DNA from: Micromonospora sp. M71_S20
Lineage (GTDB): Bacteria; Actinomycetota; Actinomycetes; Mycobacteriales; Micromonosporaceae
DNA: 64,000 bases
Assembly (NCBI RefSeq): GCF_003664255.1
Contig: NZ_RCCV01000001.1
Location: 3,224,001-3,288,000 of the forward strand
Reading direction: 5' to 3'
Shown here: positions 62,801 to 64,000 of the stretch, piece by piece
Position numbering within the stretch: position 1 is the first letter of the stretch
Layout: each line of letters begins with the position of its first letter
The notes under the pieces: model-generated
The model's database searches: none
What the model saw: the letters and a program-made list of their open reading frames with translations, nothing else
What the model was told of the DNA's origin: nothing
Position numbers and translations under genes: made by a program

Positions 62801-64000
62801 GCAGGCGTTGCGCAGCGGTGAGTGCGATCTGGCGTTGGCCGGTGGCGTGACGGTGATGGCGACGCCGGGGACGTTCATCGAGTTCTCGCGGCAGCGGGGC
62901 CTTTCCCAGGACGGCCGGTGCAAGTCGTTCGCCGCCTCCGCCGACGGCACCGGCTGGTCCGAGGGTGTCGGCGTCCTGCTCGTGCAGCGCCTCTCCGACG
63001 CCCAGCGGGAGGGCCGGAAGATCTACGCCGTGGTACGCGGCACGGCCGTGAACCAGGACGGCGCGTCGAACGGCCTGACCGCGCCGAACGGCCCGTCGCA
63101 GCAGCGCGTGATCCGGCAGGCCCTGGCGAACGCCCGCCTGACCGCCGCCGACGTGGACGCGGTGGAGGCGCACGGCACCGGCACCACGTTGGGTGACCCG
63201 ATCGAGGCGCAGGCGTTGTTGGCGACGTACGGGCAGGACCGGCCCGTCGATCGGCCGCTGCTGTTGGGGTCGGTGAAGTCCAACATCGGGCACACCCAGG
63301 CCGCCGCCGGCGTGGCCGGCGTGATCAAGATGGTCATGGCCATTCGCCACGGCCTGGTGCCGCCGACCCTGCACGTCGACGAGCCGTCCCCGCACATCGA
63401 CTGGACCGCCGGGGCGGTGGCGCTGGCGACCGAGGCGACGCCGTGGCCGCAGGTGGACCGGCCGCGCCGGGCGGCGGTGTCGTCGTTCGGCATCTCCGGC
63501 ACCAACGCGCACGTGATCATCGAGCAGCCGCCCGCCGAGGCGATCGAGGGCGAGATCGTCGCCCGGAACGTGCCGCCGGTCGTGCCGGTGCTGCTGTCCG
63601 CGCGCTCCGACGCGGCCCTGGCCGGCCAGGCGGGCCGGTGGGCGCGCTGGCTCGCGGCCGACGAGGCGCCGCGTCCGCTGGACGTGGCCTGGTCCTCCGT
63701 CACCACCCGGCCCGTGCTGGAGCAGCGCGCCGTCGCCGTGGTGGCCGACCGGGACGACCTGCTCTCCGCGCTGCGGGCCCTCGACGCGGGCGAGCCCTCC
63801 GGGGCCCTCGTGACCGGTTCCGCCGCCGCGCGCGGCCAGCTCGCGCTGTTGTTCTCGGGTCAGGGTGCGCAGCGTGCCGGGATGGGTCGGGAGTTGTCGG
63901 CCCAGTTCCCGGTGTTCGCCGCCGCGTTGGACGAGGTGTGCGCGCACCTGGATGTGTTGCTGCCGCGTCCGTTGCGGGGGGTGCTGTTCGCGTCGGCGGG
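41754..64000 (+). CDS. PKS-C, modular type I polyketide synthase, modules m9-m13 (3' partial)
   Basis: The frame is open from 41754 to the right edge (at least 7415 codons) without a stop; every KS, AT, DH, KR and ACP landmark falls in the same frame. It begins with a docking coiled coil. Module content is KS-AT-KR-ACP (m9), KS-AT-DH-KR-ACP three times (m10-m12), then KS and the start of an AT (m13). All readable ATs carry HAFH. Three DH-KR modules in a row predict a conjugated triene on the m12 ACP, which m13 would extend. Only 26 nt separate it from PKS-B. The protein continues past the window; no thioesterase is seen. Confidence 0.96.
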   Translation, partial: MSTSADKVVEALRASLKETGRLRQLNQQLTAAAREPIAIVAMSCRYPGGVASPEQLWDLVASGGDAIGGFPTDRGWDLDNLYDPDADRAGRSTTREGGFLYDAADFDAEFFGISPREAVAMDPQQRLLLETSWEAFEHAGIAPASMRGQKVGVFVGTAANGYGMGPQSEAEGTDEGYLLTGTATSVVSGRIAYALGLEGPAVTVDTACSSSLVALHLACQALRQGDFDLALAGGVCVMATPGPFVGFSRQRGLAPDGRCKSFAAAADGTGWSEGVGILLVERLSDAQRKGHPVLAVIRGSAVNQDGASNGLTAPNGPAQQRVIRQALANARLTTADVDAVEAHGTGTVLGDPIEAQALLATYGRDRPADRPLLLGSIKSNIGHSQSAAGVAGVIKMVMAMRHGVVPSTLHVDEPTPKVDWSAGEVSLVTEARPWPATDRPRRAAVSSFGISGTNAHTILEEPPAPDADAAAPADAGPAPALPAVPVLLSARSEAALTAQAGRWARWLDADETLRTVDVGWSSVVSRSALEHRAVLTATDREDLLAGLRALAAGQPSGAVVAGQAADRGPLAVLFSGQGAQRAGMGRELYAGFPVFAAALDEVCGRLDPLLPRPLKEVLFAPEGSAEAELLDQTAFTQAGLFAVEVALFRLVESFGIAPDFVGGHSIGEVTAAHVAGVLSLADAAALVAARSRLMQALPSGGGMLAVAAAEADVLATLDALTDVGIAAVNGPTSVVVSGAVDALDEVERLWRDRGVRTRRLTVSHAFHSPLMEPMLAEFRSVLDGLEFAAPSLPLVSNVTGALADPDEIRTADYWVRHVREAVRYADGITALRAAGVDAFLEIGPRSVLTAMTRDALSQQEPADDDTPVIAVPVLRADRPEARALLAALSELHVNGVPVDWPALYSGAGATPVALPTYAFQRQRYWPEQMPASVTGPVSPDVVDVEFWSAVERSDVAALAAQFGDDGADVLAPALPVLSSWRKARLRDAVVDGWSYRVVWKRTAAPAPVTPSGRWLLVEPAGDAPVTEWAEALAGALTAAGGEVSRLAVDPTAEREHVTTRVAEAVGDDRFSGIVSLLGLLDRPHPGQPAVPLGTAATMALVQALHEADVSAPLWMVTRGAVGTGDTDPVRSVAQGGLWGLARVAGLEHPQLWGGLVDLPDGPDRNDWDHLVGVLTGGGHEDQVAVRPSGVFVRRLVRATPAAVGTVERWQPSGTVLITGGTGALGAHVARWVAANGAAHVVLTSRRGERAPGAAELRDELTGLGARVTLVAADMADRARVEALLRDVDADEAPLTAVVHAAGVGQLNMLADTDLAGLAGVLDGKIAGAVHLDELLGDRPLDAFVLFSSIAGIWGSGGQAAYAAGNAFLDALAERRRARGLAATAVAWGPWADGGMASGEGQELLARRGLSPMSPAQAVYALRSAVGRAVPSVTVADVDWSLFTPAFAAARARPLLDDIAEARDALRVVDAEPEDAAGGGLRQHLLTLPRAEQDRYLTDLVRTHTAAVLGHSGTELVKANRAFKELGFDSLTAVELRNRLGAATGLTLPTTLVFDYPNPAALADHLSATLRLHEVDTVTTWGPAGPVDDDPIVIVGMSCRYPGGVANPDDLWDLVATGRDGISGFPEDRHWDMGRLLAVDADGRPVSHTREGGFVDGATTFDPGFFGISPREAVAMDPQQRLLLEASWEAMEQAGIDPDELRGSRTGVFVGASPSGYGTTDTPAELAGYQLTGGAHSVISGRVSYTFGLEGPAVTVDTACSSSLVAVHLAAQALRGGECDMALAGGVTVMVTPGAFVEFSRQGGLAPDGRCKSFAADADGTGWSEGVGVLLVQRLSDARRHGRQVLAVIAGSAVNQDGASNGLTAPNGPAQQRVIRQALANARLTTADVDAVEAHGTGTTLGDPIEAQALLATYGQGRPADRPLLLGSIKSNIGHSQAAAGVAGMIKMVQAMRYGLLPRTLHLDEPTPHVDWSAGAVSLLAEARPWPAVDRPRRAAVSSFGISGTNVHLILEQPPAPTGGDEPDGGDEPSRTPSAVPVLLSARDAAGLSAQADRWAAWLSGHETPRPLDVAWSSVASRSVLEHRAVVSGASRDELLAGLEAVATGEPSIGVVTGPGGQRGQLALLFSGQGAQRAGMGRELSAQFPVFAAALDEVCAQLDALLPRPLREVLFAEAGSPEAELLDQTVFTQAGLFAVEVALFRLVESFGVVPDLLAGHSIGEVTAAYVAGVLSLADACQLVAARGRLMQALPAGGGMLAVAADEAAVVESISGLGDRVGVAAVNGPAAVVVSGAVDALNEVERVWRERGARTRRLTVSHAFHSPLMEPMLAEFRAVLDGLTFAAPLLPVVSNVTGALAGDEIRTPEYWVRHVREAVRFADGVTALRAAGVDTFLEVGPQSVLTAMAADVLPGDDGVLAVAVQRRDRPETQALLHAVAELHVHGVAVSWTPWFADTGARRVDLPTYAFHRERYWLPPVGQSADVSGAGLGVARHPLLGAAVSVAGEDMVVLTGRLSVSTHPWLADHVVSGTVIVPGTALVDLVVRAGDEVGASRVRELTVLAPLVLPASGGGVRVQVRVGPVDGTGARSVTVHSQPEDDPESGWTRHADGLVNAPTADEPTVGAWPPPGASEVDVTGWYPAVAEHGLSYGPVFQGLRRAWTAEGEVFAEVALPDEVIGDPAGFGVHPALLDAALHPVGLLPADETGGGARVPFAFEGVQVHAVGARTLRVRLTAAGSSVRLVAVDETGAPVVSVDSLTLRELTGMAAPSDEAHRSLFEVSWQPEQITAPDGAYGWVVVGERPLDGAPQLPAYAEVAAVATAVTDGTAPAPAALLLPVSPAAPGADLPDAARSVTADVLGAVQAWLAADALADSRLVVVTRGAVATGTTDRVTDLAGAAVWGLLRSAQSEHPGRIVLADLEPGVDLDADLLALLAAAADDPALGGQLAVRAGTAYLPRLVRATGDARTPATLGRGTVLVTGGTGSLGALVSEHLVTAYGVRSLVLASRQGPAAPGADDLVQRLAALGAAVRVVATDVTDRARVGELVRSITDEDRLAGVVHTAGVLDDGVVSGITAERLADVLAPKVTAGWWLHEATAELDLDLFVLFSSVAGVLGSPGQAAYAAGNAFLDALAVLRGQRGLPAVSLAWGMWDTDGMAASINDADRARVTRAGLVPMTAPVGLGLWDAALAHGGAALVPAVVDLPAMRAQTAAGRVPVMLRALVGPATKRRRSGSGAWVDRLAGLDPQEARAQVALLVRGMVAQVLGHGGADQVPADRAFRELGFDSLTAVELRNRINSATGLRLTSTLVFDYPTPGALSEHLYEQLSGQVADQQHAVRATTVDEPIAIVGMACRYPGGVTNPQQLWDLVAVGADGIGEFPTDRGWELDRIFHPDPDNPGTSYTRHGGFLYGAAEFDPDFFGISPREALAMDPQQRLLLETSWETFESAGLDPQRLRGSRTGVFAGLMYHDYASGVQDLPEGVGGYLGTGTSGSVLSGRVAYTFGLEGPAVTVDTACSSSLVALHLAVQALRSGECDLALAGGVTVMATPGTFIEFSRQRGLSQDGRCKSFAASADGTGWSEGVGVLLVQRLSDAQREGRRILAVVRGSAINQDGASNGLTAPNGPSQQRVIRQALANARLTTADVDAVEAHGTGTTLGDPIEAQALLATYGQDRPQDRPLWLGSIKSNIGHTQAAAGVAGIIKMIMAMRHGLLPSTLHVDEPSPHIEWSAGAVSLLTEARDWPAAGRPRRAAVSSFGVSGTNAHVIIEQPPAEAEPTRGGGAPTPGGLPAPVLLSARSEAAVAAQADRWARWLAGDEELRPVDVGWSSTVSRAVLEHRAVVTATDRDELLAGLRALAAGESAASVVTGTGTTRTQLAVLFSGQGAQRAGMGRELSALFPVFATALDEVCAQLDPLLPRPLREVLFAEAGSAEAELLDQTVFTQPGLFAVEVALFRLVESFGIVPDVVAGHSIGEVTAAYVAGVLSLADACALVAARGRLMQALPTGGGMLAVAADEAAVAESISGLTDRVGIAAVNGPAAVVVSGAVDALDEVERLWQDRGARTRRLTVSHAFHSPLMEPMLDEFRAVLAGLTFRAPLLPLASNLTGALAEPQEITRAEYWVRHVREAVRYADGIAALRATGVDTFLEIGPQSVLTAMNADLLAEDALALAVQRRDRPAPQALLHALAALHVHGVPVTWTQWFTDAGATRVDLPTYAFQHQRYWLGAGQARAADVSGAGLGVAGHPLLGAAVTVAGADMVVLTGRLSLATHAWLADHVVSGVAIVPGTALVELAVRAGDEVGASRVRELTVAAPLVLPEGGAVRVQVRVGAADESGTRVVAVHSQSEGDPEAEWIHHAEGVLEPASADEPGVGEWPPPGAVEVDLAGWYPTLAEHGLTYGPVFQGLRRVWTGGDDVYAEVVLPEEAAAEAARFGVHPALLDAALHPIGLLPGSEESGGPRVPFAFEGVQVHAAGARVLRVRLTRAGSAVRLVACDESGATVVSVDSLVLRELTGVAAASAASRSMFELTWQAEEIAAAGDLSGWALVGSPAAVDLPAFGDVEALIAAVDAGRAVAPKGLLLTLDASQVAVPDAVRAATSHVLATVRSWLAAEALADSRLVVVTRGAVSVAADDRVSDLAGAAVWGLLRSAQSEHPGRIVLADVAGDVDAGLLGVLAVVAEEPVASGGQVAVRSGSVFVPRLVRAVAPSAVEMPVVGDGAVLVTGGTGALGALVAEHLVSAYGVRSLVLVSRRGPEAAGAGELSQRLSALGASVRVVACDVTDRDQVGALVAEVSAGGRLAGVVHTAGVLDDGVVEGLTVERLAGVLAPKVSAGWLLHEATASLDLDLFVVFSSVAGVLGSPGQSAYAAGNAFLDGLAVYRRQLGLPAVSLAWGMWDTAGMAASIDEADRARSARAGLTPMSAEVGLELFDAALVAERPALVPAVIDVPAMRAALGAGPVPAVLRTLIGSTVARRRAARGGDWANQLAGLAPDEARAQIDVLVRGLVAQVLGHGGAEAVPADRAFRELGFDSLTAVDLRNRLNAATGLRLASTLVFDYPTPAVLVDHLYEQVSGQITARQTAVHAASTDEPIAIVGMACRYPGGVESPDQLWALLAGGGDGISEFPTDRGWDLESLFDPDPEHSGTSYTRHGGFLYGAADFDPGFFGISPREALAMDPQQRLLLEASWESFESAGLDPQRLRGSRTGVFAGVMYHDYASRLMDLPPDAEGFVGTGTSGSVLSGRVAYTFGLEGPAVTVDTACSSSLVALHLAAQALRSGECDLALAGGVTVMATPGTFIEFSRQRGLSQDGRCKSFAASADGTGWSEGVGVLLVERLSDARRNGHRVLAVVRGTAVNQDGASNGLTAPNGPSQQRVIRQALANARLTAADVDAVEAHGTGTTLGDPIEAQALLATYGQERPQDRPLLLGSVKSNIGHTQAAAGVAGVIKMVMAIRHGLVPPTLHVDEPSPHIDWTAGAVALATEATPWPQVDRPRRAAVSSFGISGTNAHVIIEQPPAEAIEGEIVAREVPPVVPVLLSARSDAALAGQAGRWARWLAADEAPRPLDVAWSSVTIRPALEHRAVVTAADRDGLIAALTALADGDPTGTAVSGAAGQRGQLALLFSGQGAQRAGMGRELSAQFPVFAAALDEVCAQLDALLPRPLREVLFAEAGSPEAELLDQTVFTQAGLFAVEVALFRLVESFGVVPDLLAGHSIGEVTAAHVAGVLSLADACELVAARGRLMQALPTGGGMLAVAADEAAVAESLAGFADRAGIAAVNGPTAVVVSGAVEALDEVERVWRERGVRTRRLTVSHAFHSPLMEPMLDEFRAVLSGLTFAAPLLPIVSNVTGALADADEIRTPEYWVRHVREAVRYADGVTALRAAGVDTFLEVGPQSVLTAMAADVLPDDDAVLAVAVQRKDRPETQALLHALAELHVHGVAVTWQPWFADTGARRVDLPTYAFQHQRYWPAANRARTGDVSGAGLGRTEHPLLGAAVDLAGDDEMVLTGRLSLATHPWLADHTVSGLTLVPGTALVELAVRAGDEVGLSRLRELTVAAPLVVPGTGGVRIQVRVSTSESPQRPVAIYSRPDDDPEAGWTRHAEGVLEPSTADEPDPVTWPPVGAAEVDLASWYPTLAEHGLTYGPVFQGLRRAWTSGGEVYAEVVLPDDAATEAVGFGVHPALLDAALHPIGLLSGAEQSGGPRVPFAFEGVQVHASGAGALRVRLTRDGSGLRLAAYDETGAPVVSVDSLVLRELTGVPAPGTASRSLFELRWPAVEVTPAGEISGWALVTGGRELAAPVGMPAYPDVATIAGEESVPRSVLLPLFPGSGSAAETPESVRAVTSEMLTTVQSWLAADALSASRLVVATRGAVSVGDEDRVTDLAAAAVWGLLRSAQSEHPGRIVLADVDGEPDAALVALLDGALREPAATGGQLAVRNGAVYSPRLVRAGVTVAETPTVGDGAVLVTGGTGALGALVAEHLVSSWGVRSLVLVSRRGPEAAGAGELSQRLTALGASVRVVACDVTDRDQVGALVAEVAAGGRLAGVVHTAGVLDDGVVEGLTAERLGAVLAPKVSAGWLLHEATASLDLDLFVVFSSVAGVLGSPGQSAYAAGNAFLDGLAVYRRQLGLPAVSLAWGMWDTAGMAASIDEADRARSARAGLTPMSAEVGLELFDAALVAERPALVPAVIDVPALRAAASGGPAPAVLRTLIGVTSTRRQAGQGGGGWADRLAGLTEDEGRAQVDVLVRGLVAQVLGHGGAEAVPADRAFRELGFDSLTAVDLRNRLNAATGLRLASTLVFDYPTPAMLADHLWSELAGVRQSTGDLVAGTVVGTDEPIAIVGMACRYPGDVESPDELWELLAGGGDGISEFPADRGWDLESLFDPDPDRSGTSYTRHGGFLYGAAEFDPGFFGISPREALAMDPQQRLLLEASWESFESAGLDPQRLRGSRTGVFAGVMYHDYASRLMDLPTEVEGYVGTGTSGSVLSGRVAYTFGLEGPAVTVDTACSSSLVALHLAAQALRSGECDLALAGGVTVMATPGTFIEFSRQRGLSQDGRCKSFAASADGTGWSEGVGVLLVQRLSDAQREGRKIYAVVRGTAVNQDGASNGLTAPNGPSQQRVIRQALANARLTAADVDAVEAHGTGTTLGDPIEAQALLATYGQDRPVDRPLLLGSVKSNIGHTQAAAGVAGVIKMVMAIRHGLVPPTLHVDEPSPHIDWTAGAVALATEATPWPQVDRPRRAAVSSFGISGTNAHVIIEQPPAEAIEGEIVARNVPPVVPVLLSARSDAALAGQAGRWARWLAADEAPRPLDVAWSSVTTRPVLEQRAVAVVADRDDLLSALRALDAGEPSGALVTGSAAARGQLALLFSGQGAQRAGMGRELSAQFPVFAAALDEVCAHLDVLLPRPLRGVLFASA
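41859..46514 (+). other. Module m9: KS-AT(malonyl)-KR-ACP, A-type KR
   Basis: KS: about 41859-43134, Cys 42375, HGTGT His 42780; the opening motif reads IVAMSC where the others have IVGM or IIGM. AT: about 43455-44530, Ser 43746 in GHSIGE, HAFH from 44043. No DH; dimerization-like FWSAVE...LPVLSSWRK at about 44589-44700. KR: GGTGALG from about 45408, no LDD (HAAGVGQLN), Trp in GIWGSGG, Tyr 45834, so A1-type with an L-hydroxyl expected. ACP Ser: 46338. Confidence 0.92.
46515..51767 (+). other. Module m10: KS-AT(malonyl)-DH-KR-ACP
   Basis: KS: about 46515-47795, Cys 47028. AT: about 48105-49165, Ser 48399, HAFH from 48699. DH: about 49218-50040, His 49317 ([10 protein letters not shown]), Asp 49812 (LLDAALH). 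[15 protein letters not shown] from about 50661, LDD 50934-50942, Tyr 51105, B-type. ACP Ser: 51597. Expected outcome is a C=C, the first of the predicted triene. Confidence 0.92.
51768..57002 (+). other. Module m11: KS-AT(malonyl)-DH-KR-ACP
   Basis: KS: about 51768-53050, Cys 52287. AT: about 53367-54420, Ser 53652, HAFH from 53952; the QAGLFAVE motif reads [10 protein letters not shown]: about 54471-55290, His 54570 ([10 protein letters not shown]), Asp 55062. [13 protein letters not shown] from about 55899, LDD 56166-56174, Tyr 56337, B-type. ACP Ser: 56832, with AVDLRNRL in place of the usual AVELRNRL. Expected outcome is the second C=C of the triene. Confidence 0.92.
56223..56588 (+). 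repeat. KR tract of m11 shared with m12
   Basis: Matches 61458-61823 at an offset of 5235 nt with three differences seen in 366 nt. A related but less similar copy lies in m7 of PKS-B near 36127-36320. Confidence 0.8.
57003..62246 (+). other. Module m12: KS-AT(malonyl)-DH-KR-ACP
   Basis: KS: about 57003-58285, Cys 57522. AT: about 58593-59650, Ser 58881, HAFH from 59181. DH: about 59706-60525, His 59805 ([10 protein letters not shown]), Asp 60294. [13 protein letters not shown] from about 61134, LDD 61401-61409, Tyr 61572, B-type. ACP Ser: 62070, again AVDLRNRL as in m11. Expected outcome is the third C=C. Large parts match m11 (KR) and m13 (KS) almost base for base. Confidence 0.92.
57561..57700 (+). 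repeat. KS tract of m12 shared with m13
   Basis: The stretch from the first codons after the active-site Cys loop onward matches 62805-62944 (offset 5244 nt) almost exactly. Further near-identical stretches follow through the end of the KS, near 58285 in m12 and 63525 in m13. Confidence 0.7.
62247..64000 (+). other. Module m13 (partial): KS and N-terminal part of AT
   Basis: KS: about 62247-63525, Cys 62766 in DTACSSS, with HGTGT and NIGH motifs present. The AT begins near 63837 ([17 protein letters not shown]) and runs off the edge before its active-site Ser and its specificity motif, so the extender and the reductive domains of this module are unknown. Confidence 0.9.

Noticed and set aside
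49923..63947. Two long minus-strand frames opposite PKS-C
   Set aside because: Antisense shadows of the PKS modules with no recognisable motifs.

Overview
The window is 64 kb of very GC-rich, C/G-ending-codon DNA from an actinomycete; the frequent gtacg/cgtac usage would suit Micromonosporaceae, but that is only an impression. All genes read on the + strand and nearly the whole window is a cis-AT modular type I polyketide synthase (PKS).

Layout: (1) PKS-A, before position 1 to 17738, enters inside the AT of its first visible module and carries modules m1-m4: [..AT-DH-KR-ACP], KS-AT-KR-ACP, KS-AT-KR-ACP, KS-AT-KR-ACP, then a C-terminal docking region. (2) A 216-nt gap with a hairpin and two helically phased CTAGGGGT repeats, followed by a 286-residue calcineurin-like metallophosphoesterase (17955-18815). 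(3) A 325-nt gap with another hairpin and a second pair of AGGGGTT repeats. (4) PKS-B, 19141-41727, modules m5-m8: KS-AT-DH-ER-KR-ACP, KS-AT-DH-ER-KR-ACP, KS-AT-DH-KR-ACP, KS-AT-KR-ACP. (5) PKS-C, 41754 to beyond 64000, modules m9-m13: KS-AT-KR-ACP, three KS-AT-DH-KR-ACP modules, then KS and the first part of an AT. No loading module, thioesterase, regulator, transporter or tailoring oxidase is seen, so both ends of the cluster lie outside.

The docking termini fit the order A to B to C. All AT domains whose specificity motif can be read carry the malonyl-type HAFH motif except m6, which has the unusual FAAH. If colinear and all domains work, m1-m12 make a 24-carbon backbone segment: an alkene, three 1,3-related hydroxyls, two saturated units (the second carrying the only side branch), an alkene, two hydroxyls, then a conjugated triene on the m12 ACP. 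This is a polyol-polyene type chain; I cannot name the product.

The PKS DNA is strikingly mosaic: long, nearly identical tracts are shared between modules (for example about 990 nt covering the KRs of m3 and m4), and C-poor, G/T-rich islands begin and end sharply inside genes, as expected from repeated gene conversion or recent module duplication.
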